From NCBI GenBank assembly GCA_009746045.1, contig RPFO01000090.1, positions 1,396,689 to 1,460,688 of the forward strand: 64,000 nucleotides of DNA, given 5' to 3'. Origin of the DNA: Mesostigma viride (Eukaryota; Streptophyta; Mesostigmatophyceae; Mesostigmatales; Mesostigmataceae). Positions 22,568-33,149 of the stretch are shown here, in pieces (the first letter of the stretch is position 1; every line of letters starts with the position of its first letter). The notes under the pieces are model-generated. The model was not told the DNA's origin, made no database searches, and saw nothing but the letters and a program-made list of their open reading frames with translations. A program made the position numbers and the translations under genes.

Positions 22568-23359
22568 TTCCTCGCCACCCTATTTGTTCAAATTTTCTTC
22601 TCTGCATGTGGATTGTGGCCCTTCATCATCCGCTGCCCTTGCTACCTCCCTCATCGTTGCTCTCGCTACACCAGGTGCTCGTAAGCTGCCCCAAGCCACT
22701 CGTTCCAGCGCACAAAGGCTCCATCAAGATCGGCGCTCGCCTGCTGCTGTGTGGCATTCCGACACGAGTACCTGCTGTCCGCGTCCACCGGCCATCCTCC
22801 CAGCGGAGTTGACCTTGTAGTCCTCGCAACAGGCCGTGCAGAGAGCGTGGGCGACGCCGTAAACGTGCGCTTGATCGCGTGTGCCAGGGAGAACACCCAG
22901 GGCTCACCCGCTGGATAATCACTCTCAACTTGCTGTCGCCCAGTGGTCGACCGCTCCGCTGTCCTGCGCCCAGGGCTCATCTGCAGCTCTCTAACTGCCT
23001 GCTTGAGTACTTCACCTTCCAAGTCAGAGTCTCACAGCCATCGTCCCTACCTGTCCCCCCTGCCTACGCGTCGCCCCCCCTGCCATCGTAAGCAGCCCGG
23101 CTGGCAGCTGCGTGGAACCCCCCCCGTGCTGTTTGAATCCCTGCCCCTGCCTCCATATTGGTGTAACGTTTCGCCCGGAGAGCCGCGCGCTTTGCTTTGG
23201 AAACTGACATCTCCGTGATCGCAAGCCTGGTGCCTGCTGTGTCGACCACACCCACCGGATCGTCGCCCCAGCAAGCGCGTGCCCATGTGTCCCCCTCCGC
23301 CAGTCGTCCGTGCTGCGTAGGAGGAGCCAGGTCGGGCGCTGCGCTACCCTTGCCCCAGT

Positions 23360-25195
23360 TTGTCCGGGCTGGCGACAGGTGTCAGCTCATCGCCAGGTCA
23401 AGTGTTGATGGCTGCCAGCTCATCATCAGAAGAGGTTGCGAGTGCTCATTCACCAGCACCCACCGATTCCCCAACCGATCCACCAATGAGATTGACAGAA
23501 GTGTGTCGTGTCTACGAGCCGCGCATAATCAAGCGTGTGCGCCGGGCGCGATCTTCAAGCGTCGCTGGAGATGACAATAACGCTTATTACCCTTCGGGGC
23601 AAGGACTCGAGCAACCTGCGAGCCCAAGCCTCGGTGGCTCATCGCCATCGCATGATCTTGGTTCGCCGCTGTCCTCGGAGGCGCCAGCTGGCGATCACGG
23701 GGCGCCACCCTCCCCCGTATCCCTCGAAAGTTCGACTGCCATAGTGGGGGATTCAATCCTTGGCGAGCTGTCCCTCTTCGAGCGCGCCCGAATGCTAGGG
23801 GTCTCCCCAACATTTCGGCGTGCGGTGTACAACTCCCTAATAGCCACGAAAGCCATCAATGGGTGGGAGCTGGTGGATGCGGGTGACTGTGTTGAGGAGC
23901 TGCTGTTGTGGCTGTCCGATAAATGCCCCAACCTGACCGCCTTTCATGTGGTCAACCCTGCCAGGGACGAGGACGGGGAACACCCCATGCTGCGCGGCAC
24001 GGACAAGGAGGACGTGCTCTTTCCGGGCGGGGACTCGCGGGAGTCCCCCCCCCACTGGAGCTTCTGGCATGCATGTAAGGAGAGCAATTATGTGCTTACG
24101 CAGCTGGTTAAATTGCAGAGGACCTCAGACTCAGGCCGCCATCTGCAGTCGCTGGACCTGACAAATTGTGAGGGCGTGAATGACAAGACAATCCAGACCA
24201 TTGGCAAGTATTGCCCGGGTCTGCGGGTTTTGCTGGTGGGCCACTGCCCCAGAGTCCGAGACACCGGCATTACCGCTGTGGCAAATGGCTGCCCGGAGCT
24301 GCGGCAGCTGAGCGTGGAGTATTGCGTGCAGGTGAGGAGTGACAGCATAGCATTGTTGACTCACTCGCGGAGCCCGCATCTGGAGGAACTGTGTGTGATG
24401 GGCTGCCCACTTGTTCGGAGTGATGCTTTGCAAGAGGTCATTCAGCACCGCAGGCAGCCGGATGGCCGCGGGGGGCTGCACCGTCTGGCGGCTTCCGACG
24501 TGTCAGATCAAGTCCTGGCGCGAATCGCTGCCACTTGCAAGCTGCTGGAGTGTTTGGATGTAGAAGGAGAAAACATCTCTGATGCTGGCATTGGGGCGGT
24601 GGCGGTGGCTGAACACTTGGTCAGTTTCTGCGTGAGGGGGAGCAGGAAGCGTACAGATGATGGAGGCATTAGGGTTACGGATGATGGCATCATTGCGCTG
24701 GCACAAAGGCGGCCCAAGCTGGTATGCCTGGGAGTTCCCTGGTGTCGTCGGATCACTGATGCCAGCATCAGGGTTGTGGCCAGGCACAAGGACCTGCGCC
24801 ACCTGGACGTGCAGGGGTGCTGGGGTGTGACAGATGCCAGCATTGAGGACATCGCAGAGACCTGTCCTGAGCTGAGGCGACTGAATGTGGCAGGGTGCAC
24901 ACAAGTGACCGATGACGGTATCTTGGCGGTCAGCAGGAAGTGCACCAAGATGCAGCGGCTATCAGTTAGGGGATGCGGAGACGTGACTGATTGCAGCATA
25001 AGGTTGTTGGGGACATCTTGCACTCAGCTCCAGCGGCTGGACGTCAATGACTGTAACCAGGTTACTTTGGACAGTCTGAGTGTCGTGTCTGACAACTGCC
25101 TCGACCTGCAACTCCTGGTCGTCAACACACCCGAGACACGCGAACCGTTGAAGGCCCTTTTTAAGAGCCGGGGTTCTGTGTGCCAAGTCCGCTGA
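23360..25195 (+). CDS. Leucine-rich-repeat protein of the FBL/AMN1 cysteine-containing type, intronless
   Basis: A single 611-codon frame. Residues 1-125 are Ser/Pro-rich and disordered. Residues about 130-165 (STAIVGDSILGELSLFERAR...) have the spacing of a weak F-box. From about 250 to 590 there are about ten cysteine-type LRRs (LQSLDLTNCEGVNDKTIQTI, LRVLLVGHCPRVRDTGITAV, LRHLDVQGCWGVTDASIEDI, LRRLNVAGCTQVTDDGILAV, LQRLDVNDCNQVTLDSL). The repeat consensus (L-x-x-L-x-[LV]-x-x-C-x-x-[IV]-[TS]-D) is that of EBF/FBL F-box proteins and AMN1. It probably serves as substrate adaptor or scaffold, with F-box function unproven. A nearer ATG in frame (MAASSSSEEV) could be the true start. It has no introns, unlike its neighbours. 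Confidence 0.9.
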   Translation: MSGLATGVSSSPGQVLMAASSSSEEVASAHSPAPTDSPTDPPMRLTEVCRVYEPRIIKRVRRARSSSVAGDDNNAYYPSGQGLEQPASPSLGGSSPSHDLGSPLSSEAPAGDHGAPPSPVSLESSTAIVGDSILGELSLFERARMLGVSPTFRRAVYNSLIATKAINGWELVDAGDCVEELLLWLSDKCPNLTAFHVVNPARDEDGEHPMLRGTDKEDVLFPGGDSRESPPHWSFWHACKESNYVLTQLVKLQRTSDSGRHLQSLDLTNCEGVNDKTIQTIGKYCPGLRVLLVGHCPRVRDTGITAVANGCPELRQLSVEYCVQVRSDSIALLTHSRSPHLEELCVMGCPLVRSDALQEVIQHRRQPDGRGGLHRLAASDVSDQVLARIAATCKLLECLDVEGENISDAGIGAVAVAEHLVSFCVRGSRKRTDDGGIRVTDDGIIALAQRRPKLVCLGVPWCRRITDASIRVVARHKDLRHLDVQGCWGVTDASIEDIAETCPELRRLNVAGCTQVTDDGILAVSRKCTKMQRLSVRGCGDVTDCSIRLLGTSCTQLQRLDVNDCNQVTLDSLSVVSDNCLDLQLLVVNTPETREPLKALFKSRGSVCQVR

Positions 25196-25486
25196 TCGCG
25201 CCTTATCTACTAGCACACCTTAAACGGGAAACCACCCATATATAACGGCGATTCACGGCATACATGTGCTTATTATTACCACACTAGATAAATTAGGATT
25301 TTAGGGAGTATGCTTTTGAGCAAGGAAAGCAACATTCAAATGGTGGAAGCAGGGCATGGAAGCAGTGCAATCTTCACCAAGTAAACACATGCTGACTTGA
25401 GACACTTGTTGAATGTTGTACTTTAAATATTAAGTGAGACAACTAAATTTTAAATTACTAAATTAAATTTAAATATACATGCATGC
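25196..25486. other. 3' flank of the LRR gene, no gene
   Basis: AT-rich, with TTAAGTGAGACAACT near 25430 (recurrent in the window) and TACATGCATGC just before the satellite. Confidence 0.5.
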
Positions 25487-27222
25487 GGAGACGTCCGTCC
25501 TATAGTCAGCAAAATTGGTGCGAGAGGTCCCCAGTTCGATTCCGGTCGGATTCATTTGCAGATCGCGTTTTCCACGTTTTCCGCGGCCCGGCACTGAACG
25601 CAAAGGTTTTCACCTTTGCGGAGTGCCTGATCAGAATATACGCTTGGCTGATTTCGTTAGTACCGGCTACGCCCCCTTCTAAAAAAGAAGGATTCAGCCG
25701 TGTTCAGCCCGTCTCACGGTGCGAGACTGAACAAGTCTCGCGTGCAGACATGTGTGTAGTACTCCTACACACAGATCTCGAGTGATTTATCTAGTACCAA
25801 ATCCGAAAGGCTTGCATCACTCCCCGGACAGGAGAACTTTTGCGGATGACTGTAGGTGTAAGTTGGCGATGCCATGGTAACCGGAGACGTCCGTCCTATA
25901 GTCAGCAAAATTGGTGCGAGAGGTCCCCAGTTCGATTCCGGTCGGATTCATTTGCAGATCGCGTTTTCCACGTTTTCCGCGGCCCGGCACTGAACGCAAA
26001 GGTTTTCACCTTTGCGGAGTGCCTGATCAGAATATACGCTTGGCTGATTTCGTTAGTACCGGCTACGCCCCCTTCTAAAAAAGAAGGATTCAGCCGTGTT
26101 CAGCCCGTCTCACGGTGCGAGACTGAACAAGTCTCGCGTGCAGACATGTGTGTAGTACTCCTACACACAGATCTCGAGTGATTTATCTAGTACCAAATCC
26201 GAAAGGCTTGCATCACTCCCCGGACAGGAGAACTTTTGCGGATGACTGTAGGTGTAAGTTGGCGATGCCATGGTAACCGGAGACGTCCGTCCTATAGTCA
26301 GCAAAATTGGTGCGAGAGGTCCCCAGTTCGATTCCGGTCGGATTCATTTGCAGATCGCGTTTTCCACGTTTTCCGCGGCCCGGCACTGAACGCAAAGGTT
26401 TTCACCTTTGCGGAGTGCCTGATCAGAATATACGCTTGGCTGATTTCGTTAGTACCGGCTACGCCCCCTTCTAAAAAAGAAGGATTCAGCCGTGTTCAGC
26501 CCGTCTCACGGTGCGAGACTGAACAAGTCTCGCGTGCAGACATGTGTGTAGTACTCCTACACACAGATCTCGAGTGATTTATCTAGTACCAAATCCGAAA
26601 GGCTTGCATCACTCCCCGGACAGGAGAACTTTTGCGGATGACTGTAGGTGTAAGTTGGCGATGCCATGGTAACCGGAGACGTCCGTCCTATAGTCAGCAA
26701 AATTGGTGCGAGAGGTCCCCAGTTCGATTCCGGTCGGATTCATTTGCAGATCGCGTTTTCCACGTTTTCCGCGGCCCGGCACTGAACGCAAAGGTTTTCA
26801 CCTTTGCGGAGTGCCTGATCAGAATATACGCTTGGCTGATTTCGTTAGTACCGGCTACGCCCCCTTCTAAAAAAGAAGGATTCAGCCGTGTTCAGCCCGT
26901 CTCACGGTGCGAGACTGAACAAGTCTCGCGTGCAGACATGTGTGTAGTACTCCTACACACAGATCTCGAGTGATTTATCTAGTACCAAATCCGAAAGGCT
27001 TGCATCACTCCCCGGACAGGAGAACTTTTGCGGATGACTGTAGGTGTAAGTTGGCGATGCCATGGTAACCGGAGACGTCCGTCCTATAGTCAGCAAAATT
27101 GGTGCGAGAGGTCCCCAGTTCGATTCCGGTCGGATTCATTTGCAGATCGCGTTTTCCACGTTTTCCGCGGCCCGGCACTGAACGCAAAGGTTTTCACCTT
27201 TGCGGAGTGCCTGATCAGAATA
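25487..27222. repeat. 396-bp satellite, four full copies and a partial fifth
   Basis: Units start GGAGACGTCCGTCCTATAGT at 25487, 25883, 26279, 26675 and 27071. Copies look identical, implying recent amplification. Each unit has a tRNA-3'-half-like block (GGTGCGAGAGGTCCCCAGTT then CGATTCC) near its start. Four clean hairpins follow (first copy: 25599-25620 with CGCAAAGG/CCTTTGCG; 25675-25691 with CCTTCT/AGAAGG; 25721-25741 with GCGAGACT/AGTCTCGC; 25751-25773 with TGTGTGTAG/CTACACACA). Open frames in the unit repeat identically but encode nothing recognisable. Both flanks contain TACATGCAT. Confidence 0.95.
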
Positions 27223-27324
27223 CATGCATTTAGAATCTGGGGCATGCAAAAAATGTACATTATTTCATGCGATCAATACCGGAAAATACATGAAAGTACG
27301 TGGTCCCTACATATTCAAACATGC

Positions 27325-28295
27325 ATTAATTAATTAATTAATTAAACTCGTGCTCCCGTTGGGGAGTCACGGAGCACCGAAGTGCTTTTAATCCCTGTGT
27401 GTGCACTACAGGAGAAAGGGCAGAGACCCCCAGTCTCCTACATGCCAAAGGCATGCCACAGCTGCAATCGGGTGCGTTAGCTAAACGGACACGCTAACGA
27501 TCCGGCAAACTGTGGGTGCAATAAGACCCATGTAAGCGTAGCATAACAAGTATAGCGTGGGCAAGTAATCTGAACATAGCCAGGGCGTAGCATGGCTGTA
27601 CAAGGACTAGGCTAAGGCTATGGCTGGTTGTGTACCGTGCGTTGGCGGCACGTGACTAGGTGTGTTGGCACAGCTATAGGCAAACATTCTAGGCATGGCT
27701 GCCTTAGCGGCAGTGACTCCAATGGTTACAAGCTAGGGCTATTGCTATTCTAGCCCGCTGGGGGCGTCCACATCTTGTGGTTGATCATCAGGTCCCCGCC
27801 CCTCCAGTACACCTTGGGCTTCTGGGGGTCCTGCTTATGGCGGAGGTATTCCGGCCACAGGTCGCGTCGCTGCTGCTGCTGAGCGGGGGTTAGGTCGTTG
27901 CATCCAGCGTCCAGGTGAGGTCGTGCAACCGCTTGCGACGAGAGAGGAACCGCTGCTTATCCTCAGGGGAGAGGAAGGTGAGCAGGACTGGTGGGGTGGC
28001 CGCCTTGTCCTGTGAGTGGGGAAGGCGGTGGCACCCACGCAGTTCTACCTCACCTACCAGGCCCATGAGGGTAAGAAGCTGGTTCTTGATCTCGTCAGCA
28101 AGGGAGGTTGACGTCTCACCTGGCTTCTGGGGGAAGCGACGTAGCACCACTCGGCACTCGCGGCGAGCGCGATCGGTGACCTCCCGTTGCTGGGCCTGGC
28201 GGTGGTCCTCCAGCTCCTGGAGCTTCGTGGCGATGGCGTCCGGTGGTGGAGGCGGTCGCTGACCGCAGCAGGTCCGCATAGGAGAAACATGCATA
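27325..28295 (-). mobile_element. ORF1-only L1-like element, copy D (5'-truncated, with 3' tail)
   Basis: On the minus strand: the C-terminal half of ORF1 (DAIATKLQELEDHRQAQ ... CRVVLRRFPQKPGETSTSLA ... FLSRRKRLHDLTWTLD ... YWRGGDLMINHKMWTPPAG, stop near 27752), with a small frame break near 27895. It is followed directly by a 3' UTR with the hairpin series and a (TTAA)n tail at 27325-27345. There is no ORF2. Closely similar to copy A. Confidence 0.85.
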
Positions 28296-28342
28296 TGCTA
28301 GCCAGAACCCATAGAAGGGGTTCGAGCCTGGCTTGGACATCC

Positions 28343-28394
28343 GGGTGGTTTTACCGGATTAGGATACATTTGCACAGCTTCAAATGTATCCTAA
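28343..28394. repeat. Short dispersed repeat with a 14-bp hairpin; inverted relative at 55474-55523
   Basis: GGTGGTTTTACCGGATTAGG leads into a perfect inverted repeat (28359-28372 against 28381-28394, loop CACAGCTT). The same motifs occur in reverse orientation at 55474-55523. Confidence 0.8.
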
Positions 28395-28448
28395 ATGCAC
28401 CATTGGCAAACATGGTTTCTGGACATGGTCGATATCATTCATATGTTT

Positions 28449-28475
28449 GGCAAGCATGATATGATCATGCTTGCC
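28449..28475. repeat. Perfect short palindrome
   Basis: GGCAAGCATGAT and ATCATGCTTGCC form an inverted repeat around a 3-bp centre. Confidence 0.8.
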
Positions 28476-29539
28476 AAAGATGTTGTCTCTTTTCATATTT
28501 CACACATATATTATCGGCCTCGGCGTGCCATGCTTCCACGTTTGTTGTCTCTTTTCATATATTGTAAATATGATCAATAAAATTCCAAACATGACCATGT
28601 TGGAGACTTCAAGTGGAGCATCATGATTACTGTTTTCACTATTACGTAACCCATGGTTCATGTTAACATGGCATAATGAGCAATCCTATTGACCCCATGA
28701 CTAATGGTGAAGTTAATAAAGTTACATCGTGGCACGTCACTATAGCATCAAGTTGCATCATTGTGCATAAAGTAGTTTAGCACTGAGTTGGCATGCCAAC
28801 ACCAGGTACACTAAATAAATTAAAACCAGAATTGATAAACAACCCAGTATCCAAATACAGTATCCATATATATGCAGGTCGTACTACAGGTACAGCCACG
28901 GCTGCCACGCGGCTTCTGCAGCGATCACGCTCTTTCTCCTAGACAATTGCTCTACTGGTCCCTACAGGTCGGTCGACTTGGACCATGATGCGTCAAGAAC
29001 CGTTAATTGACCGACTTAAACAAGATGTTTGTCTACATGCAGCTGTCTGCACCTAACTAACGCGAAACCGCGTGCTACCAAATATAGCGGGAAATGCATG
29101 AGTAACACATGTCAACGCACAACCGGTGGAAATCACGCGATACCAACCGCGGCAACAGTGGTGTGAACATAGCGGGCACTGCCATGCAAAAAAGCACCAG
29201 CAGCGGCATCAGTAGCAAATTGTAGTAGCGGAACAATAGCCACTACATCAATGCAACAACACATCAGCCCAGCAACACAGCAGCAGCATGACCGTAGCAC
29301 AGCAGCAGCACAACTGTAGCTCAGCAGCACGGCCGTAATGCAGCAGTGCATCAACACAGCAGCACGGCAGCAGCACGACAGCAATACATCAGCGGCACGG
29401 CAGCAATGCAGCAACACATCAGCACAACAGCACAACAGCAGCACGGCAGCAATGCAGCAACAGTAGCATGGCAGCACAGCAGCAGCAGCAGCAGCAGCAG
29501 CACATGAGCAGCTCAATGACAACAACCGCTGCTCGCGCT
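28476..29539. other. No gene; CAG/GCA-rich low-complexity tract at the right
   Basis: 28476-29140 is AT-rich without recognisable exons. 29200-29515 is an interrupted CAG/CAACA-rich microsatellite (pure CAG near 29478-29500). It lies just 3' of the minus-strand transposase gene. Confidence 0.6.
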
Positions 29540-32012
29540 TCAGCAGTCGTCGTCGTCGTCGTCGTCGTCATCGTCATCGGCAAGGATGAGCGCTCGCTTC
29601 CGACGCCGGGAGGCGCCTGCGTTGTTGTTCTCCGCCACATCGTCGCTGGGTGGAACCATCTCGCGCAATCGAGCCTCGGCCAGGGTGATATCCGGCGCTT
29701 GCAACGCAGGGACGACCACACCGGGGCACCCGCAGATCTGTGCCTCCAGCTCGTGGAGAGGCACACAAGAAACCGCGTCCTCCTCCCAACGGGCACCCCA
29801 GTACATGGCTACCATGTCGTTTTGCGTGTCGACAACAGCGACACGACCATGGTACCTGCCGTCCCGGCTTTCGGTGCGACCGTCCGCGGATGTCACACGC
29901 TCCGACGCCCAATGACACACGACTTGCCCTACGAGGTTGCGGCTGCCACTCTTGACCTGCAGCCTTATGCCTTCCCAGCATGCCTTCGCCATGCCGACGA
30001 TGCCCTTCGAGCATTCAGCATCTTGCCACTTCACGACCGGGTGTTCCGCGTCATAGGGCACCTCCTTCAGCGCCTTTAGGCACTCCTTGGTGAGCTTTTT
30101 GTTCGCACCCAAGGAGACTGCATGGGGCGGCTGACCTCGCTTGCCCACCACTTGTGTCAAGACGAGGTCTGACGCGGTGATGATCACCGTGTGCGCCGCA
30201 GTGGTTGGCGGATGGGGCCATTGCGCAATGTCTGGGTTCCACGGGTGCCACGTGTCACGCAAATGCTTAGCGCGGTATACAAAGAGCTCAATAGAAGGTT
30301 GGCCGCCATCCTCCTTCGCAACCACCTCCTTGATGATGCCAAAGAGGACTGGAGTCCACGTGAGCTTCGAGTTGCAGAGAATACCAGCTGAAGGGTGCCA
30401 GTATAGAACAGCGGAGCCTTTCTCAACGCCTTGCATGCGCTTCAAGTAAGCGACCTTGGCTGTCATGGCCCTGTCTTCTGCCGCCCATTCCTGCTGTGTG
30501 TGGCCATCATGAAGAACTCGGTCTACCAGCGGGGTGACGCGCACCGCCTCTGCGTCGACCAACGCCATGAAGTGCTCTTCTTGCGTCGGTGGTGGTTCAG
30601 GCGCTGCATCGTGCTCACGCAGGGCGGAGATGTCCGCGCGAGATGGCCACGGCAAAGGGCGCCACTCCTCAGGCACCTCCTCAGGGGCATGTGGGACTTT
30701 TGCGAAAAAGGCCTCGTTTGGCTTGATGGTGTCGGGCGGAAAGTACCACTGCCAGATGCCATGGGGCAACTTCTCGACCCTTGTTTTGATCGACTCCAGC
30801 TCCTTCCCCAGAAACTCCATGTTCAATGGTGCGAAGGCTGGGGTGTCCTGCAACATCGGAATGCGGTCTGGATCCACAAGTCGGACGCCAAACAGCGGCC
30901 GCCCCTCCGCATCAAACTTGTAAGGCTGTGTCATCGCCTTCCCGCACCGTGGCGCGCCTTCCTGTCGAGTCCCCGCGGGCTGCCACGGCGTCTTTTGGGA
31001 CTCCGTGGTCCGGTAGGACAACCAGGTCTCTGCGTTGCCCTGTACCTGGAAGAAGACGGCGTGGTGCACCTTCATTGAGCGACCGCGTTTTTCAGGCACC
31101 GGCTGTGCCGCTCCGCCGCCCGCCGGCTGCGCCTCCGGCCCGCCGCGCGCCGGCTGCCCCGCCCCGCCGCCCGTCGACTGCCCCGCCCCGCCGCCCGTCG
31201 ACAGCCCCGCCCCGCCGCCCACGCGCGCCGGCAGCGCCGCTGGCCCCCCGCACGCCGACCGCCCTGCCCCGCCGCCCGTCGACTGCCCCGCCCCGCCGCC
31301 CGTCGACAGCCCCGCCCCGCCGCATGCCAGCTGCGCCGGCCCGCCGCCCACGCGCGCCGGCAGCGCCGCTGGCCCCCCGCACGCCGACGGCCCTGCCCCG
31401 CCGCCCGTCGACTGCCCCGCCCCGCCGCCCGTTGACAGCCCCGCCCCGCCGCCCACGCGCGCCGGCAGCGCCGCTGGCCCCCCGCACGCCGACCGCCCTG
31501 CCCCGCCGCCCGTCGACTGCCCCGCCCCGCCGCCCGTCGACAGCCCCGCCCCGGCGCCCACGCGCGCCGGCAGCGCCGCTGGCCCCCCGCGCGCCGACTG
31601 CCCCGCCACGCCGCCCGTCGACAGCCCCGCCCCGCCGCCCACGCGCGCCGGCAGCGCCGCTGGCCCCCGCGCGCCGACGGCCCCGCCCCGCCGCCCGTCG
31701 ACAGCCCCGCCCCGCCGCCCACGCGCGCCGGCAGCACCGCTGGCCCCCGCACGCCGACTGCCCCGCCCCGCCGCCCGTCGACAGCCCCGCCCCGCCGCCC
31801 ACGCGCGCCGGCAGCACCGCTGGCCCCCCGCCCGTCGACTGCCCCGCCCCGCCGCCCGTCGACAGCCCCGCCCCGCCGCCCACGCGCGCCGGCAGCGCCG
31901 CTGGCCCCCCGCGCGCCGACGGCCCTGCCCCGCCGCCCGTCGACTGCCCCGCCCCGCCGCCCGTCGACAGCCCCGCCCCGCCGCCCACGCGCGCCGGCAG
32001 CGCCGCTGGCCC
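29540..32012 (-). CDS. C-terminal part of the DUF7869-type transposase gene (minisatellite plus conserved module)
   Basis: The minus-strand frame 29540-31642 is open for 700 codons. It begins in the coding minisatellite (STGGGAGQSTGGGAG, GGPAALPARVGGGAG units) and passes into a unique region: a first module (KVHHAVFFQVQG...WQPAG...GRPLFGVRLVDPD), a middle part (VLYWHPSAG...FGIIKEVVA, WHPWNPDIAQWP) and a last module (LVGQVVCHW...RYHGRVAVVDTQND...CGCPGVVVPAL). It ends in poly-Asp. The first and last modules recur in the protein at 48377-50032. The family is not recognised. The minisatellite continues to 32012, where a CACTA element begins, so this is the 3' part of the gene whose 5' part is at 39397-42439. 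Confidence 0.7.
31115..32012. repeat. GC-rich coding minisatellite, left block
   Basis: About 105-bp higher-order units (CCCACGCGCGCCGGCAGCGC, CGCTGGCCCC, CCGCCCGTCGACTGCCCCGC, CCGCCCGTCGACAGCCCCGC) with 27/30-bp subunits. All three frames are free of stops on both strands, so long frames here are not by themselves evidence of coding. The same array in the same orientation resumes at 39397. Confidence 0.95.
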
Positions 32013-33149
32013 CACTAGGAGCCGGGTGTTGACAAAGTGTGACAATGCTTGACATGTCAGGTTGACAAAGTGTGACAAAGTGTGACAAAGTGTGACATGT
32101 GGTGTGACAAAGTGTGACAAAAGCTATACAAATGTTGACAAAACCATGACATATCAGGTCGATTTTACAAGACAATTCTTGACAAATTATCAAGGTGAAA
32201 GTGTCAAAAAATGTCACACATTGTCAACGTCACGCATTGTCAACATGAGAGTGAGATTTTATCACATTTTATCACACCACAATTAGTGACATTTGTGCAC
32301 ATTTATCACAACACAAACGTTGATATATCACAGACAATCCTGAAAATTTATCAGGACTATAAAACAGACAAAAAGTGACAAAAAGTGACAAAAAGTGACA
32401 AAAACCAGTGAAATTTTTCTTTTTATTACAAAATAAGCATTACTTAATGCTGACAGCAACAACGATTGTCTCGTAGGCAAAGTTCGGACGGCAGCCCATT
32501 GCGTTGCGTGCAGCCCGTTGTGAGCATGACTTCCACGGAAAGCTCTAAATGCTTGCAAAGAATTTGCAGGCAGCCGCCCGTTGGGTATATTGTGTGCAGC
32601 CGTCATTTGCGGATGTCATTTTGATTAAAAGCTCTCGACTCTCCTGTAAAACACAGAAAAAAGATGCAGAGGTGGAAATAACATCAATGTATACATGGTT
32701 GTTGTCAGTTGTGCAACATTAAAGAGGCAGATTACGTTAAAAAACCTGTACAAAAACTTCCCTCTCTTGCTGCAAATGCAAAGAAGAAAGCACTGATCTA
32801 TTTGGAACAAAAAAGGTAGCTGCAGGCAAACATACACTGCGCAAAGAAAACACCTCATCACACAGATTCAAAGACAAACCTGAGCAACCCGTGCATGGAC
32901 CCTAGACGAGTCCGCCGGCTACGTCGATGACGACGATGGTGAGGATGCATATGGCACCAGAACAGCCGAGACTTCCTGCAGAAGAAAAACAAAAATTATG
33001 AATGTTTATTCGTAGTCAATAACAAATTTATTACGGTATCCATTGTGTACGAAATTTGGAGCATATGTTATGTTAATCGATTAGCTGCGCAAGCACACTT
33101 CCTTAAGAGGGCATAACGATTGCAAGGTGCTTAAAACCCACCACAAGGA

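Larger units (their letters stand above)
19021..23359. other. Long interval without a gene I can support
   Basis: Holds the promoter of the AOC-barrel-like gene (19021-19140), simple tandem repeats (20455-20528, 22449-22567) and the 5' flank of the LRR gene. Exon-like fragments occur: 19314-19460 plus (hydrophobic, LLVALLSALLRFHAGAAAW), 20936-21220 minus, and 21359-21726 minus (MSKAAVYNMYFNDARLHCAS). None has a recognisable family or a convincing full gene model. Confidence 0.4.

Noticed and set aside
22626-23022. Minus frames with protein-like pieces (VESDYPAGEPWVFSLAHAIK)
   Set aside because: Interesting composition, but no consistent exon chain and no recognisable domain; overlaps the 5' flank of the LRR gene.
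25487-25560. A functional tRNA gene in the satellite
   Set aside because: Only the 3' half resembles a tRNA; the D arm and a proper anticodon stem are missing and the T stem has mismatches.
25700-25860. Hammerhead ribozyme in the satellite unit
   Set aside because: The conserved CTGATGA...GAAA core is not present; GGATGACTG alone is insufficient.
25487-27222. CRISPR-like array
   Set aside because: Units are 396 bp and identical throughout, with no short repeat/variable spacer structure, in a eukaryotic context.
25483-27333. 113-codon and 60-codon frames repeated every 396 bp
   Set aside because: They follow the satellite period exactly, include the tRNA-like block and hairpins, and show no protein family; treated as satellite by-products.
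30826-32120. Long plus and alternative minus frames through the left minisatellite
   Set aside because: Stop-free by repeat composition; only the minus frame that continues into unique conserved sequence (29540-31642) is supported.
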